Assembly (NCBI RefSeq): GCF_012844455.2
Contig: NZ_JABBCQ020000004.1
Coordinates: 124,001-188,000 of the forward strand
DNA: 64,000 bases
Reading direction: 5' to 3'
Origin: Comamonas suwonensis
GTDB lineage: Bacteria > Pseudomonadota > Gammaproteobacteria > Burkholderiales > Burkholderiaceae_C
Under the pieces are notes generated by a model. That model was given only the letters and a program-made list of their open reading frames with translations, had not been told where the DNA came from and searched no databases. Below are positions 54,952-63,964 of the stretch, in pieces; position 1 is the first letter of the stretch, and each line of letters begins with the position of its first letter. The position numbers were made by a program, and so were the translations under genes.

Positions 54952-55665
54952 TTAGCCGTGAGCCAGCGTCAACGCAGGCAGGCGCATGCGCGAAAGCGAT
55001 GCACTGGTCAGCTCGGAAATCCGCGCGAGGAATTCAAGACCCATGGTCGCGTCAAAACGCAGCGGATCGGGCGAGCCCAGCACCAGCATGCCAAAAGCGT
55101 TGGAGGTGCTGTCCATCGCACCATCGTGCAAGGTCAGCAGTGCCACGGACTGCACAGCATTGGGGTTGGGCAGCCAGTTCACTGGCTCAAAGCCCATATT
55201 GGGGCCGCAGAACGGCATGGTCAGCGATGCGGCAAAGGCCTTGGCATCATCGCTGACGCCCATGGTGTAGACCGTACCGCCGTGCGCGCCCGCCACATTC
55301 CACAGGCGCAGCGCCACCTGGGGTATCTCAAAAATATGCTGCAGGCTGGCGGTGAGCGCATGGGGCAGCTCGCGCAGGTCCTGCACCTTGACCAGGGCAT
55401 GCGTCCACTGATGAATCTTGTTGGCGATGCTCGCGTTCTCGCTGCCGTGGCGCACCATGTCCATGATGCGGTGCTCCAGCCCCTTGATCTTTTCGCGCAG
55501 CATCTCCGCCTGGCGCTCTTGCAGGCTCACGGCACGCGGGCCATGGCCGCTGATCAAGCGTACGCCCGTCAGCATTTCGGCATGGCGCTCGAAGAATTCG
55601 GGGTTCTGCTGAAGATAGTCGGTAATGGACTCTTCGGTCACTGCAATGTCGGTCAAGCTGTTCAT
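54952..55665 (-). CDS. DUF484 family GAF-like protein
   Basis: A 237-residue protein of the DUF484 family. The family start is clear ([24 protein letters not shown]), followed by a coiled-coil-prone stretch ([20 protein letters not shown]) and a GAF-like domain to the C-terminus. Its role is unknown. It is commonly found between dapF and xerC, as here. It overlaps the dapF stop by 4 nt and is followed by xerC after 27 bp. Confidence 0.9.
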   Translation of the reverse strand: MNSLTDIAVTEESITDYLQQNPEFFERHAEMLTGVRLISGHGPRAVSLQERQAEMLREKIKGLEHRIMDMVRHGSENASIANKIHQWTHALVKVQDLRELPHALTASLQHIFEIPQVALRLWNVAGAHGGTVYTMGVSDDAKAFAASLTMPFCGPNMGFEPVNWLPNPNAVQSVALLTLHDGAMDSTSNAFGMLVLGSPDPLRFDATMGLEFLARISELTSASLSRMRLPALTLAHG

Positions 55666-56540
55666 AACGTATCGGGTATGTCGATCTGGCCTTCAAAAAC
55701 AAACTCGGCGGGGCCGGTCATGCGCACACGGTCCTGCGCCCCACCCACCCACTCAATGGTCAGCAGACCACCACGGGTATGCACATCCACGCGGCTGTCC
55801 AGCAGCCCCCAGCCAATGCCTGCCACGACGGCCGCACAGGCACCGGTGCCGCAGGCCAGCGTCTCGCCTGAGCCGCGCTCATAGACGCGCAGATTGACGG
55901 CACTGCGGTTGATGATCTGCATGAAGCCCGCATTCACACGCTGCGGAAAACGGGCGTGGCGCTCGATCAGCGGCCCATGCACCTCGACCAGCGCGGTGTT
56001 CACATCGTCGACCCGTTGCACGGCGTGGGGGTTACCCATGGAGACCGGCGCTATCCAAACAGTAGCTGCTTGACCATTCACATCAAGCGCCAGAGGCCAT
56101 TTTTGTACAGAACCCAGTACCTCGGACTGCAGGCCTTCGGTCGTGAAAGGCACCTTGGCGGGGTCGAGCTGCGGCGCGCCCATATCCACGGTCACGCGGC
56201 CGTTGCTGTGAATTTCGGGAGCGATGATGCCCGACAACGTCTGCACACGAATCACGCTTTTATCGGTCAGCCCCTTGTCATGTACATAGCGGGCAAAGCA
56301 GCGCGCGCCATTACCGCACTGCTCCACCTCGCCGCCGTCGGCGTTGTGAATGACGTATTCAAAATCCACGCCCTCTGCCGGGGCGGGGCGGACGGTCAGA
56401 ATCTGGTCGGCACCCACGCCAAAGTGGCGATTAGCCAGATAACGGTATTGGGCTGCGTTCAGGCCCAGGCGAGCCTGGGTTTCGTCGAGCACGACAAAGT
56501 CGTTGCCCGCGCCTTGCATCTTGGTGAAGCGAATCTGCAT
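55662..56540 (-). CDS. dapF: Diaminopimelate epimerase
   Basis: A 292-residue PLP-independent epimerase that makes meso-diaminopimelate, used both for lysine and by MurE. The catalytic cysteines are in [13 protein letters not shown] and [11 protein letters not shown], and the N-terminal [15 protein letters not shown] is typical. ATG 56540 ([12 protein letters not shown]) matches the family start. Residues about 144-160 ([16 protein letters not shown]) are encoded by DNA that resembles repeat B. It overlaps the DUF484 gene by 4 nt. Confidence 0.96.
   Translation of the reverse strand: MQIRFTKMQGAGNDFVVLDETQARLGLNAAQYRYLANRHFGVGADQILTVRPAPAEGVDFEYVIHNADGGEVEQCGNGARCFARYVHDKGLTDKSVIRVQTLSGIIAPEIHSNGRVTVDMGAPQLDPAKVPFTTEGLQSEVLGSVQKWPLALDVNGQAATVWIAPVSMGNPHAVQRVDDVNTALVEVHGPLIERHARFPQRVNAGFMQIINRSAVNLRVYERGSGETLACGTGACAAVVAGIGWGLLDSRVDVHTRGGLLTIEWVGGAQDRVRMTGPAEFVFEGQIDIPDTL
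56061..56107. repeat. Probable in-frame copy of repeat B inside dapF
   Basis: It reads AGTAGCTGCTTGACCATTCA, then CATCAAGCGCCAGAGGCCAT. The TAGCTGCTTG and AAGCGCCAGAGGCC parts match the aroE copy (AGCTG...GCGCTAGAGGCC) and the general repeat B plan. Confidence 0.6.
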
Positions 56541-56590
56541 GATGCTGGGCATTATCGCGCCGGGCACGCGGTCTGCGCCATCGGACAACC

Positions 56591-57166
56591 TCAGCGGTAC
56601 AGCTTTTGCAACAGCTCTCTGAGCTGCGCCTGCTCCATTTCGCTCAAATGAGCGATGGATTGCGCCTCGCGGCTCTTAAGTTCTGGCTCGGCGGCATCGA
56701 CCAGCTCACGCCCCGCAGCGCTCAGATACAGGCCCGTGGCACGGCCGTCGCGCGGGTGTGGGCGACGCTCCAGAAAACCGCGTTTACCCAGAGCGTCAAT
56801 CATGCCCACCATATTGGGCGGCAGCACCGCCAGTTGCTGACAAAGCTGGCGCGAAGTGATGCCCGCGTTGCTGCCGATCAGCGACAGCACGGAGAACTCC
56901 ACAATCTTGAGATCAAAGCGCTCCATGCTCTCAACAAAGACGCCTACCAGCGACAGCGATGCACGGCGCGCGTTGTAGCCCAGCAGTGACTCGAGAAAGC
57001 TGGCGTCCACCCTATCCACCGCAAACACTTCGACCGCCTCACTGCCCCCCTGCTCCGGGCTTGCAGCACCAGAGTCCTCAGCCTTGCTGAGAGCGCTACG
57101 CACAGCGCGAGCAGGCTTTGAGGCAGTTTTTTTAACAGGGGTTTCGGCAGTCTTGTGAGCGAGCAT
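56591..57166 (-). CDS. MarR-family transcriptional regulator
   Basis: A 191-residue winged-helix repressor. After a Lys/Ala-rich N-terminal stretch of about 50 residues, the MarR core appears: [19 protein letters not shown], recognition helix [20 protein letters not shown], and wing [18 protein letters not shown] chose ATG 57166; the upstream codon at 57190 is TTG. It lies 117 bp downstream of the acyl-CoA dehydrogenase gene on the same strand, at the distal end of the hydroxycinnamate-type operon. MarR proteins often control such operons, so it is a candidate regulator. Confidence 0.85.
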   Translation of the reverse strand: MLAHKTAETPVKKTASKPARAVRSALSKAEDSGAASPEQGGSEAVEVFAVDRVDASFLESLLGYNARRASLSLVGVFVESMERFDLKIVEFSVLSLIGSNAGITSRQLCQQLAVLPPNMVGMIDALGKRGFLERRPHPRDGRATGLYLSAAGRELVDAAEPELKSREAQSIAHLSEMEQAQLRELLQKLYR

Positions 57167-57283
57167 TGGACGAGTCAAATTCTGTAGCAAGAGAGCAAGC
57201 AGTCAAGGACCTAGCAGCCCAAGGAATGCGATGAAAAGTCCATAATTTTGCCGGTTTTAGGGACATCTTGCAGGCATATTTAG

Positions 57284-59047
57284 TCAATTGGCCGCGGCAT
57301 ACAGCTGGTTGCCGTGCACCACAGAAGCCTGCGCCCACTGCGATTTCATCAGACTCATGCGCCAGTCCATTTCAGGCAGGATTCGCTGCTGCACCTGCAT
57401 GAGCGGACCTTGCCAGCGCTCACCGTCGGTACCTTCCGTCGCGGCAATACGTGCCCAGGCCCAGCCCAGCAACAGCACGGCCACGCAGCGCAGGTAGTCA
57501 TCGGCCACGCGCCAAGCCAGGGTGTCGTCTTCCTTGCAGGCCTGCGCCAGCACGGTGGTGAAGTAGCGCAACTGCGCCAAGCCGCGCAAAACCTCGGCAT
57601 CCAGCGGGCGACCGGCATCCAGCGACTTGCGTAAAAACAAAAGCCACTGACCCATGGCCTGCCCACCATCAGGCAGCACCTTGCGCACCAGCAGGTCAAT
57701 CGCCTGAATCTCGTTCGTGCCCTCATAAATCATGGCCACGCGAGAGTCGCGCACGATCTGTTCAATGCCCCATTCACGGATATAGCCGTGGCCGCCAAAA
57801 ACCTGCAGACAGGCGCTTGCACCTTCGAACGCCTGCTGCGTCCACGCAGCCTTGAGCACAGGCGTCATCAGACTGCACCACTGCTGGGCCTGCTCGCGCT
57901 CCTTGGCGCTTTCGGCATGGCGTGCGACATCGAGGTAGACGCCGGTCTGATAGGCCAGCACGCGCCCGCCGTCCACCCATGCGCGCTGCACATCCAGCGT
58001 TCGGGCAATGGTCGGGTGCTCAATGATCAAATCCGCCGCATCACCCGCGCCGCGCGAGGCCGGCACCGTGCCGGGCGCGCGCATCTGGCGGCGCTCCAGC
58101 GCATAGGCATGGGCTTTTTGCCATGCCGCATCCAGCAGACCCATGCCTTGCAGCGCCACATGCAGGCGGGCGGCATTCATCATCACAAACATGGCGTTCA
58201 GGCCTGCGCCAGGCTGACCAATCCGCCAACCGGTGGCAGCGTCAAAGCGCATCACACAGGTGGGGCTGCCGTGCAAGCCCATCTTTTCTTCAATACGCTC
58301 GCAGACCACGGCGTTGCGCTCACCATCAGGCAGCACCTTGGGCACCAGAAACAGCGACAGCCCTTTGGGGCCCGCAGGCGCACCGGGCAAGCGTGCCAGC
58401 ACCAGATGAACAATGTTGTCGGTCAGGTCATGCTCGCCGCCCGAAATAAAAATCTTGCCACCGCTGATGGTGAAACGCTCACCCAGCGACGAATCACCGG
58501 CAAGTACAGCCTGCGTGCGCGCCAGCCCCAGATCGCTACCGGCATGCGCTTCCGTCAGGCACATGGTGGCCAGCCATTCACCGCTGGCGATTTTTGACAG
58601 ATAAGCCGCTTTCAACGCATCGCTGCCATGGTGCTTGAGGCATTCATATGCCCCATGCAGCAGACCCGGTGCCATGGTCCAGCCGTGATTGGCAGCGCTC
58701 AGCCATTCATAAAGCACGCCCTCCAGCACCCATGGCAGACCCTGCCCACCATCTTCTTGCGCACAGGCCAGCGCAGGCCAGCCGGCCTGCCAGAAGTCCT
58801 GATACGCACTGGCAAAGCCCGGCGGCGTGGTCACACGACCCGCCTCAAACTGCGCACCGGCTTCATCACCACTGCGCGACAAGGGGGCCACCACATCGCC
58901 CACCCATTTGCCAGCCTCATCCAGCACCTGCTGCATCAAAGCCTGATCCGTACCCGCATGGGCCGGCAGGCGCTGCAACTGCTCATCAGCCTTGAGCACA
59001 TCAAAAAGAAGAAACGCGTTATCAGCGCTGGCGGGCAAATAAGACAT
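57284..59047 (-). CDS. Acyl-CoA dehydrogenase, long form
   Basis: A 587-residue flavoprotein of the long acyl-CoA dehydrogenase kind with an extra C-terminal domain, as in DmdC-like enzymes. Visible motifs are MCLTEAHAGSDLG (FAD/substrate), GHGYIREWGIEQIVRDSRVA and IYEGTNEIQAIDLL. In this operon it could desaturate a phenylpropanoyl-CoA or another side-chain intermediate; the substrate is inferred from context only. I chose ATG 59047 (MSYLPASADNAF); longer frames run back through repeat A DNA. It is the gene before the MarR regulator. Confidence 0.88.
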   Translation of the reverse strand: MSYLPASADNAFLLFDVLKADEQLQRLPAHAGTDQALMQQVLDEAGKWVGDVVAPLSRSGDEAGAQFEAGRVTTPPGFASAYQDFWQAGWPALACAQEDGGQGLPWVLEGVLYEWLSAANHGWTMAPGLLHGAYECLKHHGSDALKAAYLSKIASGEWLATMCLTEAHAGSDLGLARTQAVLAGDSSLGERFTISGGKIFISGGEHDLTDNIVHLVLARLPGAPAGPKGLSLFLVPKVLPDGERNAVVCERIEEKMGLHGSPTCVMRFDAATGWRIGQPGAGLNAMFVMMNAARLHVALQGMGLLDAAWQKAHAYALERRQMRAPGTVPASRGAGDAADLIIEHPTIARTLDVQRAWVDGGRVLAYQTGVYLDVARHAESAKEREQAQQWCSLMTPVLKAAWTQQAFEGASACLQVFGGHGYIREWGIEQIVRDSRVAMIYEGTNEIQAIDLLVRKVLPDGGQAMGQWLLFLRKSLDAGRPLDAEVLRGLAQLRYFTTVLAQACKEDDTLAWRVADDYLRCVAVLLLGWAWARIAATEGTDGERWQGPLMQVQQRILPEMDWRMSLMKSQWAQASVVHGNQLYAAAN

Positions 59048-59120
59048 AAAAAACCAGCTGCAAAGCAGCAAAAACTGAACAGAAAACGGACTCCGCAAGA
59101 AGTGCAGTCCCGAAAACCAG

Positions 59121-59196
59121 AGGCGCCCAGCAAGAGCCGCCTCGCGGCGATGGCGCCGTCCCCCTTTGGGGGGAAGCGGCGCAGCCGCGCAGGGGG
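59121..59196 (-). repeat. Stop-anchored repeat A, copy 6
   Basis: On the minus strand it begins 2 nt after the stop of the Bug-type gene. It reads CTCCCCCTGCGCGGCTGCGC, then CCCCCAAAGGGGG, then CATCGCCGCGAGGCGGCTCT and GGGCGCCTCTGG. It lies between two operon genes. Confidence 0.88.
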
Positions 59197-59198
59197 AG

Positions 59199-60206
59199 TT
59201 AAGAATCCGCCGTGAAGCCGATCTGCTTGACCAGCGGCCCCCAGCGATCAAACTCAGCCTGCTGCGAGCGGGCCATTTCCTCAGGCGTAGAGCTGGTCGC
59301 AATCAGCCCCACCACGCCCACGCTGTCCTTGAGTGCATCGCTCTTGAGTGCCGCCGTGATGGCGGCATGCGCACGCTGGCGCACATCGGCAGGCGTCTTG
59401 GCATTCGCATAGAAGCCAAACCACTCTTCGGCGATCAGGTCGCTAAAGCCCTGCTCTGCAAACGTAGGCACATTGGGCAGATAGGGGTTGCGCTGCTGAC
59501 CGCTGGTGGCCAGCACGCGCAGCTTTCCAGCCTTGTAATAGCTCAAGAAATCGCCACTGGGGCCCATGACGGCCGCAATCTGGCCACCCGCCAGGTCGGA
59601 CACCGCAGGGGCCGTTCCGCGATAAGGCACATGGCTGAGCTTGACGCCGGAGCGCAGGCTGAGCAACGCGCCAATCAGGTGGGGTTGAGTGCCGGCACCG
59701 GGGCTACCAAAACTGGCCTTGTCGGGGTTGTTCTTGCTCCACGCCAGAAAGTCTTTCAGCGTCTTGACCTCGGCAGGCACTGCCGGGCCGACGGCCAGAC
59801 CGTGGTGCATGATGGCGCCAATCGAAATCGGCTCGAAGTCCTTTGCCTGATAGGGGAGCTTGCTATAAATATGGGGGTAGATGGAAAAGGCTGAGACCTG
59901 CGAGAGCACGATCACCGAACCATCGCCCACGGAGCCGCGCAGGCTTTCCAGCGCGATACGGCCACCTGCGCCGGGCTTGTTTTCCACCACGCCCATATTC
60001 TTTGAATAGCTGGTGCCACCAATCTTCTCCGCCACGCGGCGTGCCACCGAGTCACCGGCGCTGCCCGCCGGGAAGCCGTAAAGAATGCGAACTTGCTCCA
60101 GCGGGCCACCGCCCTGTGCATAAGCACTGCGACTGGCGATACCGCCGAACGCGGCCAGCGCAGCGCCAGCACTCAGACTTTTGACGAAATTGCGACGATC
60201 TTGCAT
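59199..60206 (-). CDS. Bug-family tripartite tricarboxylate transporter substrate-binding protein
   Basis: A 335-residue periplasmic solute-binding protein. It has a twin-arginine-like signal (MQDRRNFVKSLSAGAALAAF, cleavage after SAYA). Bug motifs follow: RILYGFPAGSAGDSVAR, VVENKPGAGGRIALE, SFGSPGAGTQPHL and HVPYRGTAPAVSDLAGGQI. Family members bind carboxylates; in this operon a hydroxycinnamate or related aromatic acid is plausible. No TctA/TctB membrane genes are adjacent. The start ATG 60206 begins the signal peptide. Confidence 0.9.
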   Translation of the reverse strand: MQDRRNFVKSLSAGAALAAFGGIASRSAYAQGGGPLEQVRILYGFPAGSAGDSVARRVAEKIGGTSYSKNMGVVENKPGAGGRIALESLRGSVGDGSVIVLSQVSAFSIYPHIYSKLPYQAKDFEPISIGAIMHHGLAVGPAVPAEVKTLKDFLAWSKNNPDKASFGSPGAGTQPHLIGALLSLRSGVKLSHVPYRGTAPAVSDLAGGQIAAVMGPSGDFLSYYKAGKLRVLATSGQQRNPYLPNVPTFAEQGFSDLIAEEWFGFYANAKTPADVRQRAHAAITAALKSDALKDSVGVVGLIATSSTPEEMARSQQAEFDRWGPLVKQIGFTADS

Positions 60207-60300
60207 AGTTTGTCTCCTATTAGAAATAAACGGAATCTTCGTTCCTGTGAAATCGATATCGGGCACCGCGCTGGCTCTCATGAGGCACCAAGCCAGAACA

Positions 60301-60354
60301 GTGCTCAGCAATGGTGTCATCCTTTTGAGGGAAAGCGCGCAGCGCTTCGGGGGA
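60301..60354 (-). repeat. Stop-anchored repeat A, copy 7 (degenerate)
   Basis: On the minus strand it begins 4 nt after the SDR stop: CCCCCGAAGCGCTGCGCGCT, then CCCTCAAAAGGATGACACCA and TTGCTGAGCACTG. The first hairpin (AAGCGCTGCGCGCTT) is kept, but the second half is eroded. Confidence 0.6.
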
Positions 60355-60358
60355 TTCG

Positions 60359-61126
60359 TTACCTCGGTGCCATGCGCAGCGCACCATCGAGGCGAATCAC
60401 CTCACCGTTGAGATGATCGTTGTGCACGATGTGCACGGCCAAATCCGCGAACTCCGCAGGCTTGCCAAGGCGCGACGGGAAGGGAATGGATGCCGCCAGC
60501 GACTGCTGCACCGCCTCGGGCAATTCCTGCATCAGCGGCGTGGCAAACAAACCGGGGGCCACGGTGCAGACGCGAATGCCATGCTGAGCCAGATCACGTG
60601 CCATGGGCAGCGTCATGCCGACCAGTCCGCCCTTGGATGCGCTGTACGCCTGCTGGCCTACCTGCCCATCAAAGGCCGCGACGGATGCGGTGTAGAGAAT
60701 CACGCCGCGCGCACCGTCGTCCAGTGCGGCCAGCTTGGCGCAGCGCGCAGCAAACAGGCGCGTCATGTTGTAGCTGCCAATCAGGTTGACGCGAATGACG
60801 CGCTCAAAGTCCTCCAGCGGCGCTGGCTCTCCATCACGACCAATCACACGCTTGGCCGTGCCAATGCCCGCGACGTTCATCAAAATTCGGGCATCTGCAC
60901 CCCAATGCGCCTTGATCTGATCAAGCGCCGCCATCACGCTGGCCGTATCGCAGATATCGCACTCCAGTGCCAAGCCGCCAATCTCGGCCGCCACGGCCTT
61001 GGCTTTGTCCAGCTGGCGGTCCAGCACTGCGACTTTGGCCCCGGCCGCAGCCAGAGCCCGGGCGGTGGCTTCCCCAAGCCCCGAGGCTGCGCCAGTGACG
61101 ATGGCAATCTGATCTTGAACTTGCAT
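60359..61126 (-). CDS. SDR-family 3-hydroxyacyl-CoA dehydrogenase
   Basis: A 255-residue short-chain dehydrogenase, type II 3-hydroxyacyl-CoA dehydrogenase-like. The Rossmann motif VTGAASGLGEATARAL, NVAG near residue 85 and the catalytic Ser-Tyr-Lys set (YTASVAAF, QQAYSASKGG) are visible. The C-terminal APGLFATPLMQELPE is typical of the group. In this operon it would oxidise a 3-hydroxyacyl-CoA formed by hydration of a cinnamoyl-CoA. AAAGGATAGTGAA precedes ATG 61126. Confidence 0.9.
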   Translation of the reverse strand: MQVQDQIAIVTGAASGLGEATARALAAAGAKVAVLDRQLDKAKAVAAEIGGLALECDICDTASVMAALDQIKAHWGADARILMNVAGIGTAKRVIGRDGEPAPLEDFERVIRVNLIGSYNMTRLFAARCAKLAALDDGARGVILYTASVAAFDGQVGQQAYSASKGGLVGMTLPMARDLAQHGIRVCTVAPGLFATPLMQELPEAVQQSLAASIPFPSRLGKPAEFADLAVHIVHNDHLNGEVIRLDGALRMAPR

Positions 61127-61186
61127 TTCACTATCCTTTTAAAAGCTTCTCGCGCTTTCTGCTATTGGGTTTAAGCCTGATTTGGC

Positions 61187-63103
61187 TTAAATATTCGGCT
61201 TCAAGATCAGGGCCAGAGTCTCGTCATACAAACCCGCCACCACATCGGCACGGTGCTGGAGCACGGCGCGCTGGTTGATGGAGCCTTTGTCTGTGACTTC
61301 ACCCAGGTCCAGCGATGGCGCACGCGTAGCGGCCACGGCACGCGCAATGCGGCTGGCACTGCCGGTCGCGGTTTGCGCCAGCTGGTTGAGCACGGTCTGC
61401 AGGTGCTGCTGCACGGGTGCGCTGTGCATGATTTGCTCTTGCGTGGCACCGGCCTCCAGTCCGCTCAGTGCGGCACAGGCCGGGGTGCCGAAGATGATGG
61501 CGCCCACCTCTTTGCGGTCAAGCCCGGTCACCACCACATCCTGGATATAGGGCGCGCCAGCATGAATGACCTTGGCTCGCAGCGGACCCACATTCACAAA
61601 GGTGCCAGTAGCCAGCTTGAAGTCCTCGGCAATGCGGCCATCAAAGCGCAGGCCCTGATGGTGGTCTTGCGGGTCGCGCCACTGCACGGCGTCACCGGTG
61701 CGGAAGAACCCTTCTTCATCAAATGCCTCGGCTGTAGCCTCTGGCGCACGCCAGTAGCCGGGCGTGACATTGGGGCCGCGGTAGCGCACCTCCAGCTTGC
61801 CCGCCGCAGGAGCCAGCTTGAGCTCCAGCCCCGGCACGGGCACGCCCAGATCGCCGGAACGCACATCGGCCCGGTTCACAAACAGTGCCGACGGCGATGA
61901 TTCCGTCATGCCCAGCCCCGTGCCCATGACCACGCGGTGGCCCAGTTCTTTTTCCTGCGTGCGGTACAGGCTGTCCCACACGGGCTGTGCCAGCGACGCA
62001 CCGGCGTAATAAAACATGCTCAAGCGCTTGAGCAGGCTGCGACGCAGCACGGCATCGTCCTCCATCGCACCGGCAATGTATTCAAAACCGGTGGGCACAT
62101 TGAAGTAAGCCGTGGGCGATATCTCGCGCAGATTGCGCAGCGTCTCACCAATGCCTGCCGCCGTGGGCTTGCCTTCGTCGATATAGAGCGTGCCGCCGTG
62201 GTAGAGCGTCATGCCCATGTTTTTGTTGCCGCCAAACGTGTGATTCCACGGCAACCAGTCCACCAGCACGGGAGGACCCTTGACCATATCGGGCATGGTC
62301 TGGGCAATTTGCTGCTGGTTGGCGCACCACATGCCGTGGGTATTGATGACCGCCTTGGGCAGCTTGGTCGAGCCCGAGGTGAACAGGAATTTGGTGATCG
62401 TTTCTGGCCCTGTTGCCTGCATGGCAGCTTCAACAGCAGGGGTTGCCTGCGTCGCCACCAGCTCGGCAAACAAGGTGTGCGGCTGGGCATCCACAGCAGG
62501 CTTGCCATAGACCACTTCACAGCCCTCGGGCAGCACAGCCTTCACGGCCTTGTCATAACGCAGGGCATCACTGGCAAAGATCAGGCCAGGGGTGAGCGTG
62601 TTCACCACATGGCGGAGCTTGGCGTAATCGGTGCTGACCAGCGAGTACGCGGTGGAAGCCGAGCAGTACGGCACGCCCGCATACAAGCAGCCCATGGCCA
62701 GCATGGCATGGTCCAGATCGTTTTCGCTGAGGATGATGACCGGGCGTTCTGCCGACAGCTTTCGATCCATCAGCGCCTGCGCAATGCTGCGCGCAGCGGC
62801 CAGCGTCTGCGCATAGCTAATGTGTTTCCAGTCACCCGTACCGCCATCGGCCAGGCGCTCACGCTGGGCGATAAAAGTGTGATCGGGGGTGGCCTGTGCC
62901 CAGTGCACCAACCGGTCCGTCATGCGTTTGGCATACGGGGCCAGTTCCTGATCGGCCCGGGCATAGCTCGTGCCGTCACTTCTCTCATCGACTTTGAGGC
63001 TGCACACGCCAAACTCCAGCGCACGGTACTTGGGGCTTTGACCCTCTTTCTGCACCTCTTGTCTGCGGCTGTTGGCCTGCATGGCTGTACTTGTCTCTTG
63101 CAT
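61187..63103 (-). CDS. fcs: Feruloyl-CoA synthase-like acyl-CoA ligase
   Basis: A 638-residue AMP-forming ligase of the feruloyl-CoA synthase type that activates hydroxycinnamates with CoA and ATP. The P-loop FLFTSGSTKLPKAVINTHGM, the GTGLGMTESSPSALF block, GFFRTGDAVQW and the FDGRIAEDFKLATGTFVNVG signature are present. GGTGGAGACAAAAACC precedes ATG 63103; an in-frame ATG at 63121 lacks a ribosome site. It lies between the crotonase (40 bp upstream) and the SDR gene. Substrate range (ferulate, coumarate, caffeate) is inferred from family. Confidence 0.88.
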   Translation of the reverse strand: MQETSTAMQANSRRQEVQKEGQSPKYRALEFGVCSLKVDERSDGTSYARADQELAPYAKRMTDRLVHWAQATPDHTFIAQRERLADGGTGDWKHISYAQTLAAARSIAQALMDRKLSAERPVIILSENDLDHAMLAMGCLYAGVPYCSASTAYSLVSTDYAKLRHVVNTLTPGLIFASDALRYDKAVKAVLPEGCEVVYGKPAVDAQPHTLFAELVATQATPAVEAAMQATGPETITKFLFTSGSTKLPKAVINTHGMWCANQQQIAQTMPDMVKGPPVLVDWLPWNHTFGGNKNMGMTLYHGGTLYIDEGKPTAAGIGETLRNLREISPTAYFNVPTGFEYIAGAMEDDAVLRRSLLKRLSMFYYAGASLAQPVWDSLYRTQEKELGHRVVMGTGLGMTESSPSALFVNRADVRSGDLGVPVPGLELKLAPAAGKLEVRYRGPNVTPGYWRAPEATAEAFDEEGFFRTGDAVQWRDPQDHHQGLRFDGRIAEDFKLATGTFVNVGPLRAKVIHAGAPYIQDVVVTGLDRKEVGAIIFGTPACAALSGLEAGATQEQIMHSAPVQQHLQTVLNQLAQTATGSASRIARAVAATRAPSLDLGEVTDKGSINQRAVLQHRADVVAGLYDETLALILKPNI

Positions 63104-63143
63104 GGTTTTTGTCTCCACCATTTGATTGTGATGCGCCAGGTTT

Positions 63144-63926
63144 TCAGTCTGTGCTGACCTTGGCGGCTCGCCCGGACAGGAATTCCTGCAAGCGGAATTT
63201 GGCTTCAGGTGCGCTTTGTGCCACGGCGGCCATCAGCGCTTCGGTCATCAGGCCTTGGTCTGACGGCTGCTCGGCAATGCGGGGCAGCGCATGCACCAGC
63301 GCGTAATTGGTCATGGGGGCGTTTTCGGCAATGCGCAACGCCAGCTCCACCGCCTTATCCAGCGCCTGACCTTCAGGCACCAGGTATTGCGACAGGCCAA
63401 TGCGCTCGCCCTCCTCAGCCTTGTAAACGCGGCCGGTAAACATCATGTCTGCCATACGCGCCGCGCCAATCAGCCGCGGAATGCGCACCGAGCCGCCACC
63501 GCCGACAAAGATGCCGCGCGAGCCCTCAGGCAATGCATAAAACGTGCTGCTGTCTGCCACGCGAATATGGCAGGCACTGGCCAGCTCCAGCCCTCCGCCC
63601 ACCACCGCACCATGCAAGGCCGCCACAACGGGCACGGCGCCAAACTGCACCTGGCGCAGGGCTTCATGCCACATACGCGAATGCAGAACGCCCTGCGAGG
63701 CATCACGCTCGCCCAGCTCGCTCAGGTCCAGCCCCGCGCAAAAGTGCGGGCCGTCACCATCCACCACCGCTGCGCGTACGCTGGCGGGCAGGTTCATGAA
63801 GATATCGCGCAACCCCAGCACCAGCCCATCCGACAAAGCATTGCGCTTGGCGGAGCGCATCAGGCGAATGACCGCCACCTGCTGCGCTTCACCCCGAAAT
63901 TCCACTGCAATTTCTTTATGAGTCAT
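63144..63926 (-). CDS. Crotonase-family enoyl-CoA hydratase
   Basis: A 260-residue crotonase-fold protein. The oxyanion-hole segments are HFCAGLDLSELGE and ALHGAVVGGGLELASACHI, and the later FYALPEGSRGIFVGGGGS and RIPRLIGAARMADMMFTGR are typical. It is not closely similar to the classical feruloyl-CoA hydratase/lyase (Ech) that yields vanillin, as I recall that sequence, so it may be a plain hydratase. AAAGGA lies 6 nt before ATG 63926, which I prefer to the ATG two codons upstream. It is the first gene of the operon. Confidence 0.87.
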   Translation of the reverse strand: MTHKEIAVEFRGEAQQVAVIRLMRSAKRNALSDGLVLGLRDIFMNLPASVRAAVVDGDGPHFCAGLDLSELGERDASQGVLHSRMWHEALRQVQFGAVPVVAALHGAVVGGGLELASACHIRVADSSTFYALPEGSRGIFVGGGGSVRIPRLIGAARMADMMFTGRVYKAEEGERIGLSQYLVPEGQALDKAVELALRIAENAPMTNYALVHALPRIAEQPSDQGLMTEALMAAVAQSAPEAKFRLQEFLSGRAAKVSTD

Positions 63927-63943
63927 AACCATTCCTTTGATTC

Positions 63944-63964
63944 ATTATTGTTATTTACAATAAT
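63944..63964. promoter_or_regulatory. Operator-like palindrome before the catabolic operon
   Basis: A perfect inverted repeat with arms ATTATTGT and ACAATAAT and a 5-nt spacer (TATTT). It ends 17 bp upstream of the crotonase start and is very AT-rich for this genome. Size and symmetry fit a MarR- or TetR-type operator. Confidence 0.65.
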
